Shown here piece by piece: positions 24,231 through 35,215 of a stretch of DNA of 64,000 nucleotides. The position numbers and the translations under genes are program-made. Each line of letters opens with the position of its first letter. Position 1 is the first letter of the stretch. The notes under the pieces are model-generated. The model saw only the letters and a list, made by a program, of their open reading frames with translations, searched no databases and was not told the origin of the DNA. This stretch comes from Saposhnikovia divaricata (lineage: Eukaryota > Streptophyta > Magnoliopsida > Apiales > Apiaceae): assembly GCA_036435485.1 (NCBI GenBank), contig CM071596.1:138285001-138349000 (forward strand), written 5' to 3'.

Positions 24231-24927
24231 TTAGTACATCCTCAATTATTCCCTTAGGCATTTTGACAAAACGATCAGCTAATTGAATTGTCATGTTCAT
24301 CTTTTGAAGTTCGCCTAAACCTAGGGCTTGGTAGACCGAAAATGGAAGCAAGTTCACACTAGCGCCTAAGTCAAGTAACGCCTTGTCCACAAAGGTATTG
24401 CCTATGACACATGAAATTGTAGGACAACCGGGGTCCTTATATTTCACGGGAATTTGATTTGAAAGAATTGAACTAACATGAGAAGTCAAAAAGGCTTTCT
24501 TAGGGACATGAGTGGAACGTTTATGAGTACACAAATCTTTTAGACACTTAGCATAAGAGGGAATTTGTTGAATGGCATCTAAAAGAGGAATGTTGATCTC
24601 GACTTGTTTGAAAACTTCCAAAAGCTTCTCTACTTGAGGTGATTGTTTGTGAGGGATGAGTCGTTGAGGATAAGGAGCTTTAGGCTTAAAGACTCGTTCG
24701 TTAGACACATCGGGAAGAGAAGTGGAAAGTGGAACGATATTCGAAGATTTGTTAGGTGGTGAGGATGATTTAAGAGAAGAATTTGATGACTCGGGAGTGG
24801 ATTTCGACGATGAAGGGTCACGAGTTAAAGGTGTGAGATTAGATGACTCAAGAGGTTCGGAAGTTGGAGTAAGGTTTGAATGATCAAGTGTAGGGTTCGG
24901 TTCAACATTTGACTCTTCTTCTTCTTC
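24231..24927 (-). pseudogene. GYP-1 protease, N-terminal part (cut by LARD-A)
   Basis: Read leftward, the frame runs on from gag after an in-frame TAA at 24928-24930: a Glu/Ser/Pro-rich linker, then YPQRLIPHK.., then a retropepsin-like domain with CVIGN, ALLDLGASVNLLP (the catalytic Asp lies in DLGAS, the form used by Athila/Tat proteases instead of DTGA) and IQLADR. The first Met in the open part is at 24708. The domain is cut at 24230 by LARD-A and resumes at 6516. It would process the Gag polyprotein. The single stop separating gag and pro lies in a GAA-rich run and may be a simple GAA to TAA change. Confidence 0.85.
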
Positions 24928-26553
24928 TTATTCTTCTTCCTTGGAAGACTCGACACCTACTTGATTATTAACTTGGTTTCCCGACCTAAGAGAGATGATA
25001 GCATTAACATTTTCGTGAGGTCTTTGGTTGAGAGGGAATTTAGGGTTTACCTCTGGTTGACTCGGGAACTTATTCTTCTCTCGCTCACACATGGCGTTGG
25101 CTAATTGACTCACTTGGACCTCTAACTTAGATAAGGCTTGAGTACTAGCATTTAAAATTTGCCTATCTCGAGTCATGGTTTGCATGAAGGTCTGTTGAGA
25201 TTGAGCCAAATTAGTCGTTGATTTTAAAAGCGCATCAAGAGTCTTTTTCAAAGAAGTAATTCTCTTATCCGACTCATTAAAGCCGGGTGGGTGGGCGGGT
25301 GCTTGATTTGGATAAGAAGGTTGAGTTGGATAAGGACCGAGATTTTGAGTAGGGTTTGGAAAGGGACCTTGATTTGGAGTCGAGAAAGAATTTTGATTAG
25401 GCCTTTGAAAAGATGGAGCATTTTGAAAAGGAGGTTGAAAAGAAGGCGGATTTTGGTAATTTGGCCCTTGATTCCACGAGAAATTCGGGTGATTCCTCCA
25501 CCCGGGATTGTAAGTAGGAGCAAACGGATCGTTCCTAGTGGGTGGTTGAGACACCGCATTAACTTGATCAAAAGCGGGATAGTCCGAAAAACCTTGATTG
25601 AAATTAGGGCACATAGACACATTTGAGGGGGCCTTACTAGTTTCTAGGGCTTCGAGTCTACTAGTTAGAGTGGCTAATTTGGCATCGGTTACAATCGAAC
25701 TCCCAATCGAATGCAAACCCTTAGATGAACTAGACGACTCATTAGACTTGTTAGGTTCCCTAGTAGACTCCCACAACATGGTCTTCTCGGCTAATTCTTC
25801 GAAAAATTTCCAACCCTCGTCCTCATCTTTCTCCATGAATTTACCTTGGCACATAGATTCCAACAATGCGGTTGTTGGTCCATCTAAGGCCTCATAAACG
25901 ATCTTACAAAGCCTCCATTTTTCTATTCCGTGGTGGGGGCATTGTGATAAAAGATTTTTGAAACGATCAAAATATTTCCAAAAAGACTCATTTTCCTTTT
26001 GATGAAATTGATTTATCTCGTTTGTAATTCTTGTAGTCTTATGGTTTGGAAAATATTTTTTAAGAAAAATTATCACAAATCCCTCCCACGTGGAAATAGA
26101 ATTAACCGGTAGGCTATACAACCATTTCTTAGCATTTTCTTTAAGCGCAAAATTAATGAGTCTAAGCCTAATCGAGTCCTCGGTTAATTGTTGGAGCTTT
26201 TGTAAGGCACAAACTTCCTCAAATTCATGAAGAAAGAGATACGGGTCCTCACCCTCGCTCCCATTAAATTTAGGTAACATACTGATGTGGTGAGCTTTTA
26301 TTTCGAAATTATTACCATTAACGGGAGGAAGGGTGATACACGAAGGTTGGGCGGAACGAGTAGGATAGCAACGGTCCCTAAGAGACATGGCCATGTTTAC
26401 TACGGGTTCGGAATAATCTAAAGACTCGGAATTAGACGATGAGGAAGTCTCGAAAGATCTCACTAGTCTAGAAGAATTATCCCTAATCCAAATAGTTCGC
26501 ATAAACCATGTAAGGAAACACGTAGCAAATAAGTGCGATAAATTAAAACACAC
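24928..26553 (-). CDS. GYP-1 Gag (nucleocapsid protein)
   Basis: An open frame of 541 codons. Residues about 85-255 form a retrotransposon Gag core with hallmarks of the Athila/Tat branch: LPKFNGSEGEDPYLFLHEFE, WLYSLP followed by STWEGF, FLKKYFP, and LLSQCPHHGI. Residues about 330-425 are rich in Pro, Asn and Gln and include the YNPGWRNHPNFSW motif; about 430-490 look like a coiled coil. I see no CCHC knuckle, unlike GYP-D. The natural start is probably Met54 or Met56 rather than the first Met, because the upstream residues (MCFNLSHLFATCF..) do not resemble Gag. Gag would form the particle that packages element RNA. The stop at 24928 separates it from the protease. Confidence 0.88.
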   Translation of the reverse strand: MCFNLSHLFATCFLTWFMRTIWIRDNSSRLVRSFETSSSSNSESLDYSEPVVNMAMSLRDRCYPTRSAQPSCITLPPVNGNNFEIKAHHISMLPKFNGSEGEDPYLFLHEFEEVCALQKLQQLTEDSIRLRLINFALKENAKKWLYSLPVNSISTWEGFVIIFLKKYFPNHKTTRITNEINQFHQKENESFWKYFDRFKNLLSQCPHHGIEKWRLCKIVYEALDGPTTALLESMCQGKFMEKDEDEGWKFFEELAEKTMLWESTREPNKSNESSSSSKGLHSIGSSIVTDAKLATLTSRLEALETSKAPSNVSMCPNFNQGFSDYPAFDQVNAVSQPPTRNDPFAPTYNPGWRNHPNFSWNQGPNYQNPPSFQPPFQNAPSFQRPNQNSFSTPNQGPFPNPTQNLGPYPTQPSYPNQAPAHPPGFNESDKRITSLKKTLDALLKSTTNLAQSQQTFMQTMTRDRQILNASTQALSKLEVQVSQLANAMCEREKNKFPSQPEVNPKFPLNQRPHENVNAIISLRSGNQVNNQVGVESSKEEE

Positions 26554-27463
26554 AAAAAGAAAGGGTGTAAAATTAAAAGAAAAAAAATTCTAAACCTAGG
26601 GCTCCCTAATAAAATAACTAGACCTTGCTCCTAACCGCAAGGGCTACCAAAAACTAGGTAAATCAATAATTATTCGAACCGGCTTGGCCAGGTAGGTGCA
26701 AGCATTGCCAAGAGGCTAAACACCAACCTAGACACCAAACCTTAATTGGCCAGGTCAGCTTTCGCTTTCCTAGACACCAAAAAGTAGGAATAATTAAAGA
26801 TTACTTCGTTTCTTTAACACCTTCCTAATTGAGCGCGAAATTCCTAGGGGCAAACGTCTAATTAATTTTATTAAAAGCTAGGTATGCAAAATGAGGGATT
26901 AAATTGTTTTTGGGCTAAGGAAAGAGTGATGAAATCCCTTCCCTTATCTTTTGAGAGGTTTTGCCCTTAATTTACAAAATGATGCAACAAACAATGATAT
27001 ATACAAAAATTATAAACAACTATGGATGCTTACACTACGTGATTTAATCTAAAGAAAGAAATTTAACGTACCTTGGGGTCCTCCAGCGATCACCACAATT
27101 ATAGGTACGAAAAATTAAAAACAAGAAAATAATAAAAAAAAAATCTAGATGATGTGCCCTAAGTGATTAAATGCATGATGCAACAATTATGTATTTACAA
27201 CTAATTTTTTTGGATTTTTAATTTTTAATTTTTTTTGTGATTTTTGTGATTTTTTTATTTTTTTCTAATTTTCTAAAAAAACGAAAGAGGAGAGAGATAC
27301 GGTTTACCCAAGCAAAGCTTCCAAAATTCCGAGAAAATTCTTCCGCTTTAATCCAAGTCACCCGAATTTTCCTCCAAATTCCTTGAAAAAAAATGCAAAT
27401 AAGAAAAAGGGCGAGAAGAGAGCTAATCCGAAAAATCAAAAACTAAGGTGCGAAAAATAATTA
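26554..27463 (-). other. GYP-1 leader, no gene seen
   Basis: About 0.9 kb between the primer-binding site and gag. AT-rich, with a T-rich patch near 27208-27270 and no supportable ORF. Confidence 0.7.
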
Positions 27464-27486
27464 GTCCCCGGCAGTGGCGCAAAAAA
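27464..27486 (-). other. GYP-1 primer-binding site (tRNA-Asp type)
   Basis: Minus strand contains GCGCCACTGCCGGGGAC beside the 5' LTR. It resembles the TGGCGCCGTTGCCGGGGAC form known from Athila/Tat elements and attributed to tRNA-Asp, with a few mismatches. Confidence 0.65.
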
Positions 27487-29065
27487 CTTGTTGTGCTAAA
27501 AATAAAGATTTAAATTCGAATCGCAAGCGCACAATTCGTTTCGTTGTAAAATTAAATGATTCGTTCCACAGGGACTATTTTATTTTCGCAATCCTTAATT
27601 TTTAATTTAATCGAATTAGACAATTGGGTTTTGGAAATTTTGGGAAAATAAAAAAAAAAACTAATTGGAATTTTAAACTATTTTTTTAAACTAAATTAAT
27701 CTAATTTATTCTAAAATTCAAAATTATTCTAAATATTATACTAAGATTATTCTACAAATTCTGAATTAAAACTAGGATTTATTCTAAAACAATTTTTTTT
27801 TTTTCGAAATAAAAGTTATTTACAGAAAATTTTGATCAACAAACATACTAACACAGCAAACAGCAAATTCTAAACTACAAATCATCTCTAAAAACTCAGA
27901 AACCGGACTTAGTACAAGAGTCCAATTCAAAAACAAGTTTAAAACTCAGTCAACAAGACTCAATTACAATGAGTCAACTCGGCAGAAGAGAAATTCGATT
28001 AAGAAAACTCAAACTCAGAAAACAGCGTATGAACTCGACAGCCAATTAACACTAAACAAGAACACCTAAAAACAACATTGTAATTCGAACAAAGAACAGG
28101 AAAATCAACAAAACACGACAGAAATTAAAACAGTCACTCAGAAACAATCCAAAAAACTCATCAAATTGGACAGTAAACAAGAAACGGAAATGAACTCAGC
28201 GATTTATAAACACACGAAGGTACCCAGTTGACTCGTCTACTAAGAATAACAACGACCTAGTAAATCTATATAAAAAAAATCACGAATAACAAGCAAAGGA
28301 AGCCAATCACAGAACAGAATTCCACCCAACTCGCAGCAAAACTCGAATTAGAACCAGCAAAACCAGTCGCAAACAACGAAACCAGGAACACGAATGGCAA
28401 CTATTAACAGAAAAACAGGACACAAGAACTCATCCTACAAACCAATACTCAGCTGCGAACGCAGTAAAACCTTAACTTAGAAGCAGAATCGATTAACCCA
28501 ATTAAAGACTCGGCAACAGTAGAATGAACACCAGGAAAACGCATTCATCTTCTTTTCCACAGTAACAATTACTTTGCAAAACTCAAAACTCGAATTCCAA
28601 ATAAACAACAGCAATGAGACTTAGCTACGAACTCAGACACAAGACATAAAATCGCAAACCCAGTGAATTCGACAACATACAAGCGGCAAAAATCGTAAAA
28701 ACAACTTGACAACAATTCAACTCGGAAATTTAACATTGGCAATAGGACGACGCAAAATAAAGCTCGCAAAACAAGACAGGACAGAACAAAAAAAAACAAG
28801 AGTCGCAAAACCTTAACTAACAAAACTACGAACCCAAATAACTCGTGCAAATAACTTAGACGAAGAAAATGAGTTTACAGGATCACGAAACTAAACAATG
28901 ATTAAGACTAAAACTATAATTAATAGGAATGAAATCGAGCTACACGGGGGAGAAATGACTGCTGGGTTCGAGGCAAAGAAAAGAAAAAAAAGAAAGGGGA
29001 AGTAGAGATCGTGGGTTCGCGTTTGTCGTGGGTAAAGAAAGAGAGAAATTGTGAGAGGAGGGGGG

Positions 29066-29078
29066 GAGAGATAGAGAT

Positions 29079-29122
<44 letters not shown>
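29066..29122. repeat. (GA)n microsatellite
   Basis: First-unit copy of the GA run in the duplicated GYP-1 LTR. Confidence 0.95.
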
Positions 29123-29125
<3 letters not shown>

Positions 29126-29695
29126 TGAAGGCAGGAGAAGATATGCTTGTGGTGAAGAATCCGAAGAAGTAAAGAAAAGGTTGAGCTGAGTTTTGGTATG
29201 GTGTTTGTGAATCGGAAGAAAAAATACAGTTGAAAGAAATTGGGGATGTTTAGATATAAGAAAACAGGGGAGAATGAAAGTTTAGCTTCGAATAAAACAA
29301 TAGAAAAAGGAAATAAAATTGTAAATTCGAAATGAAGTTTTATGCAACTAAAATTTTTGGTTTTTTTTTAACAACTAAATACGAAAATTAAGAAATAAAC
29401 TACGATATTAAAAATAAACTAAAACGATGATTTGATTTTAAATGGCCCACAATAAAATTAATTTTTAAAGGGGCAAACTACGAATTAAAAATTAAAACGG
29501 TAATTTTAAAATTTTGAACCCACAATAAAATTGAGATTTAAAGGGGCTCAAAATTAAAAATTATAACAAGGAGCAAGAAATTAAAGTTTCGTTACTTTCA
29601 ACCCCAAGTGGTTAGCAACGGGATTTACGAAAATAACGAAGCAAGGCAACAATAACGAAAGAGCAAGACAAGAAGTAAAGAAAATAAAAAAAAAA

Positions 29696-30797
29696 ACTAA
29701 TTGGAATTTTAAACTATTTTTTTAAACTAAATTAATCTAATTTATTCTAAAATTCAAAATTATTCTAAATATTATACTAAGATTATTCTACAAATTCTGA
29801 ACTAAAACTAGGATTTATTCTAAAACAATTTTTTTTTTCGAAATAAAAGTTATTTACAGAAAATTTTGATCAACAAACATACTAACACAGCAAACAGCAA
29901 ATTCTAAACTACAAATCATCTCTAAAAACTCAGAAACCGGACTTAGTACAAGAGTCCAATACAAAAACAAGTTTAAAACTCAGTCAACAAGACTCAATTA
30001 CAATGAGTCAACTCGGCAGAAGAGAAATTCGATTAAGAAAACTCAAACTCAGAAAACAGCGTATGAACTCGACAGCCAATTAACACTAAACAAGAACACC
30101 TAAAAACAACATTGTAATTCGAACAAAGAACAGGAAAATCAACAAAACACGATAGAAATTAAAACAGTCACTCAGAAACAATCCAACAAACTCATCAAAT
30201 TGGACAGTAAACAAGAAACGGAAACGAACTCAGCGATTTATAAACACACGAAGGTACCCAGTTGACTCGTCTACTAAGAATAACAACGACCTAGTAAATC
30301 TATATAAAAAAAATCACGAATAACAAGCAAAGGAAGCCAATCACAGAACAGAATTCCACCCAACTCGCAGCAAAACTCGAATTAGAACCAGCAAAACCAG
30401 TCGCAAACAACGAAACCAGGAACACGAATGGCAACTATTAACAGAAAAACAGGACACAAGAACTCATCCTACAAACCAATACTCAGCTGCGAACGCAGTA
30501 AAACCTTAACTTAGAAGCAGAATCGATTAACCCAATTAAAGACTCGGCAACAGTAGAATGAACACCAGGAAAACGCATTCATCTTCTTTTCCACAGTAAC
30601 AATTACTTTGCAAAACTCAAAACTATAATTAATAGGAATGAAATCGAGCTACACGGGGGAGAAATGACTGCTGGTTCGAGGCAAAGAAAAGAAAAAAAAG
30701 AAAGGGGAAGTAGAGATCGTGGGTTCGCGTTTGTCGTGGGTAAAGAAAGAGAGAAATTGTGAGAGGAGGGGGGAGAGATAGAGATAGAGATAGAGAT

Positions 30798-30844
<47 letters not shown>

Positions 30845-31410
30845 TGAAGGCAGGAGAAGATGTGCTTGTGGTGAAGAATCCGAAGAAGTAAAGAAAAGGT
30901 TGAGCTGAGTTTGGGTATGGTGTTTGTGAATCGGAAGAAAAAAAACAGTTGAAAGAAATTGGGGATGTTTAGATATAAGAAAACAGGGGAGAATGAAAGT
31001 TTAGCTTCGAATAAAACAATAGAAAAAGGAAATAAAATTGTAAATTCGAAATGAATTTTTATGCAACTAAAATTTTTGGTTTTTTTTTTAACAACTAAAT
31101 ACGAAAATTAAGAAATAAACTACGATATTAAAAATAAACTAAAACGATGATTTGATTTTAAATGGCCCACAATAAAATTAATTTTTAAAGGGGCAAACTA
31201 CGAATTAAAAATTAAAACGGTAATTTTAAAATTTTGAACCCACAATAAAATTGAGATTTAAAGGGGCTCAAAATTAAAAATTATAACAAGGAGCAAGAAA
31301 TTAAAGTTTCGTTACTTTCAACCCCAAGTGGTTAGCAACGGGATTTACGAAAATAACGAAGCAAGGCAACAATAACGAAAGAGCAAGACAAGAAGTAAAG
31401 AAAATAAAAA
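29696..31410 (-). repeat. Second unit of the duplication in the GYP-1 5' LTR
   Basis: Starts ACTAATTGGAATTTT after an A-run that matches the A-run at 27648-27660. A deletion of about 320 bp relative to 28590-28911 lies at about 30619-30625 between two short AAAACT repeats. Confidence 0.9.
30771..30843. repeat. (GA)n/(GATA)n microsatellite
   Basis: Third copy of the GA run, the longest, in the second duplication unit. Confidence 0.95.
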
Positions 31411-31918
31411 TTGCATTAATTATAATAGGAGTGTTTACAAGATTTGAAACTAAGAAAAGAAATACTAGAAATTAAAACTACCCTAAAATCTAAGTTACTA
31501 AATACAAGGGGGTGAGGGGGTATTTATAGGATAGAAATTAGGGTTAAGGGGGGTGTTGGGTAAATCCCCACCATACATTTGGGTTGTGTGGTGGTGAAAT
31601 CCTAGCCATCTATTTGTTTCCTTCCCCCTTAAGCTTTGAAGAGTTGATCTTGGCCATACACTTATCTAATGTGTTGGGATGATCTCCACCTTCCACTTGT
31701 CTTGAAATATTCCTTTTGCTCCAAGCTCCTAATTCTTTTCCTTCTTTCATTTTTGGTCCTTTTTCTTCCTCCTTTTTCCCTTCCTTGCACTTTATTTATT
31801 TATTTTGTCATTTCTTTATTTATTTACGATTTACCTGAAATGTAACAAAATAAATTATTAAAACACGAGTTCAAGCAATAAATAGGTAAATAAAATATGC
31901 AAAAATATGCACTTATCA

Positions 31919-32878
31919 CTGCCTCTATAAGAGTTCTGTTCTTTCTTTCTACTACACCATTCTGCTGAGGTGTTCCAGGTGCAGAAAACTGTTGAGTAAT
32001 TCCACTGTCTGCACAATACTCCTCCATTGTAGAATTCTTAAATTCTGTACCATTGTCACTTCTGAGCACTTTGACCTTGTACTCAGAGCTATTTTGAATA
32101 TTCTTGACAAGTTCAATGATTTGCTGAGGAGTTTCATCCTTTTTGTGTAGAAAGAATACCCACGTGAACCTTGTGTAATCATCCACTATAACTAGAGCAT
32201 ATCTTTTCTTATTGATAGACATAATGTTTACTGGACCAAATAAATCAAGATGCAGCATGTGAAATGGTTCAGTAATTGAATTTTCTGTCTTGCTCTTGAA
32301 AGTGGTTCTTTTTTTTTTCCAAGCTGACAAGCATCACAAAGTCCATCTTGCACATAATTTGCCTGAGGTAGGACTCTCACCAGATGGTGCTTAACAAGTT
32401 GATTAAGCTTCTTGAAATTGAGATGTGAGAGCTTCTTGTGCCAGTTCCAGCTTTTATCATTTGATGCCTTGCTGTAAAGACATCTTATAGTTCCTTTAGA
32501 TGTGTCACTCAAGCTGGCTTCATATATGTTACCATGTCTCTGGTCAGTCAGAACAATGTCTCCATTCTTCATATTCAAGATTTTGCATCCTTCACTGTCA
32601 AAGATTTATTGGTAACCCTTATCACCCAATTGACTTATGCTTAAAACTGTGTGTTTCAAGCCTTCAACTAGTGTTACATTTTCTATGATGACATTCCCCA
32701 AAATAATTGAGCCATATCCCAGAGTTTCTCCTTTGTTGCCATCTCCAAAGGATATTACTGGGCCAGCTTTCCTCTCAAACTTTGTAAGCAGGAACTTCTT
32801 TCCAGTCATATGTCCAGAGCATCCACTGTCCAAGATAATTGAATGCTTTTTTCCAGTGCCCTGCAAACAAAAAGTAGC
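31919..32878 (-). pseudogene. SIRE-1 protease and integrase N-terminal part (frameshifted)
   Basis: Read leftward: KHSIILDSGCSGHMTG (Copia protease active site, DSG form), a stop TAA at 32606-32608 inside the DKGYQ..IFDSEG block, then the integrase zinc motif (WHKKLSHL.. CDACQLGK), a frameshift in the ten-T run at 32309-32318, then the integrase core with Asp in HLDLFGP, Asp in LRSDNGTEF and Glu in QNGVVERKNRT. It ends at the CTGCC target site of GYP-1 and continues at 1036. The DDE residues are present, but stop and frameshift make this copy dead. Gag and pol are separated by a stop at 32914. Confidence 0.9.
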
Positions 32879-32913
32879 TAGTTAGAATTTTTTAGGACCA
32901 AACTTTGATTGGA

Positions 32914-35166
32914 TCATTTCTTACTAACTTTTGAACCAACAGGCTTTGAAGATTTTGCTTTTGATTTACCTGTTGCAGAGTCAACCATAGACTCTGATTT
33001 CACAAACTGTTTGTGACTAGGAGTTTCAGATTTCAAAGAATAATAGTCATAATACAGTTCATGATATTCCTTACACATATAAATGGAATGTAGTAAACTA
33101 CCACAATGATAACAGGGTTCTTGTGGTTGGTATTGAATTCTCTGAGTCTTGGGGAATCTGGACTCAGTTTTCCAAGAAGGTTTTTGATTGCAGTCTAGGG
33201 CCAAATAATTATGATTTCCACATTTATAGCATTTCTTCTTAGGTGCATCAGGTACATTCTTGTAATTATTCTCTTTGTTAATACCTTCTTTTCCATTCCT
33301 ATTTCTTCTGATCTTGCTAGACTCTGAAATACCTTCTAGTCTCTGTTTCAACTGAGACTTAGATAGAAAGCCTATGTTGACATTCTTAGGTTTTTCTAAC
33401 ACTCTCTCATCTGAATTGCTATTGTTAATTCTTTTGTGCACAACTGGGGTACCTTTAGAATCAACAAATTTAACATGTTTAGGTTCAGAAACTATCTTCT
33501 TACCTTCAGATTTGGATATGCTAGCTTCTTCTTTCCTATCATTCAAGACAATAGCTACAGAATTTTCACTTTTATTCTTTCCAAAACCTAAGCCATAGAC
33601 TTTACCAAGAATTTGATTGTCAATGATTTCTTGAGTCTTTTTACCAGAAGTGTTAATGGTTTTCATCATATCTCTCTCTTCCTCTAGTTCTTTTCTGACA
33701 TAGTCATAAGCCTCAAGGATAACACCATAATCATGCTTAGCTTTATCAGAACTTAACCTATATTCTTCCATTTGAATTAACTCAGATTTAAGAAAATTAT
33801 TTCTACTAACTAATTCATCATTCTTTGCCTTAAGTTCATCTTTTTCACTATCAAGAATTTTGAAATTAGTCATAAGATTCTTAAACTCAACATGAATAGA
33901 TCTAATATCATCAGAATCTAAGCTATCAAATGAATCAAGAGAGTGAAGTGATACCTTAACAGAAGATGAAGAAGTTTTCGTTGGAGATCCAGGCTTGTCT
34001 GAAGCACTTGCCATCAATGCAATGTTGTCATAATCCAATTCATCTTCAGAATCACTGGAGTCTTCCCAATCCTTCTGTGTGACCATGAGTGCATTACCCT
34101 TCCCTGAATTCCTAGGCTTCTTGCACTCACTAGCAAAGTGTCCAAGCTCACTGCAGTTAAAGTACTCGATCTTGGCCTTATCAAGCTTGATAATTGTACT
34201 CTTGCCTTTGTCACTCTTCTTCTCCTCTTTCTTCTGAAAAGATCCTTTGCTAAATCTTCCCCTGTTGAATCTTCCTTTCTTGAAAGCTTTAGCAAACATA
34301 GCAAAGACTTCTTGCATCTCTGATTCAGAATCATTATCTTTAGAGTCTATATCTGCGGTCTCTGACTCAGAACTTTCTTTGCTCTTCTTCTTCCTCAAGT
34401 CTCTTTCAGTAGATTCAGACTTTTCTTCTAGAAGCTTATTTGATTCAGATTGAGCAGTGAGTGCAACAGTTTTCATCTTTCCTTCACTCCTGCTCTTTTT
34501 CTGCTGCCTGTCAAGTTCATAAGCTCTCAATTTTCCATAAACTGCTTCTAATGATATTTCATCCAGATCATTAGCTTCCTCAAATGCAGATATCTTCTCA
34601 TTGTAGAAATCAGGAAGAGCTTTCATGAACTTAGTATTCATATCCTCCAAGTCATAATATTTACCATGCATGGCCATCTCATTGATGAGTTTAGTAAACC
34701 TATCAAAGGTGTCAGTAAGTGACTCACCAGACTTGGATTCAAAGTACTCATACTGTTGTATGAGAAGTGTCCTCATATTCTTCCTGAAAGGTTTTGTTCC
34801 TTCACAGTGAACCTTTAGATTGTCCCATATCTCCTTAGCAGTTTTACAAGAGTGAACATAGTTAGTTAGAACAGAATCAAGAATGTTGAATAGTATGTTT
34901 CTCACTTTAGCATCCTTAAGAACGTTCTCCTTTTCCTTATCTGTCCATTCAGATTTAGGCTTCTCTTTTGTATGTTCTGGAACAACTTTTCCTTCGACAG
35001 TTGCTTGAGGAACAAGCCTTGTTGGAACAAAAGGCCCATATCTGATTCTGTCAAGATAATCAGGATCTGTTACTTCCAGGTGATGCAACATCTTCACTCC
35101 CCATAGAGTATATTCGTTTCTCTTGAGCATAGGGATCTTAGTATTACCATCCTTGTAACCAGACAT
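32914..35166 (-). CDS. SIRE-1 Gag (750 residues)
   Basis: An open frame typical in size for SIRE/Maximus Gag. Residues about 15-230 form a UBN2/Copia-type Gag core (EYTLWGVKM, KEIWDNLKVHCEGT, SGESLTDTFDRFTKLINE). Three knuckle-like sites follow: 335-348 (YFNCSELGHFASEC, first Cys replaced by Tyr), 646-659 (CYKCGNHNYLALDC, His replaced by Tyr) and 685-698 (CYHCGSLLHSIYMC, complete). A coiled coil is likely at about 430-505. It would coat element RNA in the particle. Two of the three zinc sites have lost a ligand, so RNA binding is probably impaired although the frame is open. The start Met lies about 35 bp inside the primer-binding site. Confidence 0.9.
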   Translation of the reverse strand: MSGYKDGNTKIPMLKRNEYTLWGVKMLHHLEVTDPDYLDRIRYGPFVPTRLVPQATVEGKVVPEHTKEKPKSEWTDKEKENVLKDAKVRNILFNILDSVLTNYVHSCKTAKEIWDNLKVHCEGTKPFRKNMRTLLIQQYEYFESKSGESLTDTFDRFTKLINEMAMHGKYYDLEDMNTKFMKALPDFYNEKISAFEEANDLDEISLEAVYGKLRAYELDRQQKKSRSEGKMKTVALTAQSESNKLLEEKSESTERDLRKKKSKESSESETADIDSKDNDSESEMQEVFAMFAKAFKKGRFNRGRFSKGSFQKKEEKKSDKGKSTIIKLDKAKIEYFNCSELGHFASECKKPRNSGKGNALMVTQKDWEDSSDSEDELDYDNIALMASASDKPGSPTKTSSSSVKVSLHSLDSFDSLDSDDIRSIHVEFKNLMTNFKILDSEKDELKAKNDELVSRNNFLKSELIQMEEYRLSSDKAKHDYGVILEAYDYVRKELEEERDMMKTINTSGKKTQEIIDNQILGKVYGLGFGKNKSENSVAIVLNDRKEEASISKSEGKKIVSEPKHVKFVDSKGTPVVHKRINNSNSDERVLEKPKNVNIGFLSKSQLKQRLEGISESSKIRRNRNGKEGINKENNYKNVPDAPKKKCYKCGNHNYLALDCNQKPSWKTESRFPKTQRIQYQPQEPCYHCGSLLHSIYMCKEYHELYYDYYSLKSETPSHKQFVKSESMVDSATGKSKAKSSKPVGSKVSKK

Positions 35167-35201
35167 GATTGCAGATCTTTATGATTATTCGAAATCAACC
35201 T

Positions 35202-35213
35202 GCTCTGATACAA
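35202..35213 (-). other. SIRE-1 primer-binding site
   Basis: Minus strand TTGTATCAGAGC, one base different from TGGTATCAGAGC, beside the 5' LTR. Confidence 0.85.
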
Positions 35214-35215
35214 AT

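Larger units (their letters stand above)
1037..31918 (-). mobile_element. GYP-1: Gypsy element with gag-protease only, inserted in SIRE-1 integrase
   Basis: LTRs run 1037-3745 and 27489-31918, both starting TGTTGTGC and ending ACTTATCA. The 5-bp TSD is CTGCC at 1032-1036 and 31919-31923. A tRNA-Asp-like primer-binding site lies just left of the right LTR and a purine tract just right of the left LTR, which sets the element on the minus strand. Without the nested LARD-A (6517-24225 plus one TSD copy) it would be about 13 kb. Its coding content is gag (24928-26553) and protease (24231-24927 joined to 5618-6516). No RT, RNase H or integrase motif is found in its remaining sequence, so it looks non-autonomous. 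The gag and protease resemble the Athila/Tat branch of Gypsy; that placement is moderate. Confidence 0.9.
27489..31918 (-). repeat. GYP-1 5' LTR with internal tandem duplication
   Basis: 4430 bp against 2709 bp for the left LTR. The segment 27660-29695 is repeated as 29696-31410; the second copy lacks about 320 bp. The ends (TGTTGTGC..ACTTATCA) are intact and the outer TSD matches, so this is one LTR enlarged after or during insertion, not two elements. Confidence 0.9.
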
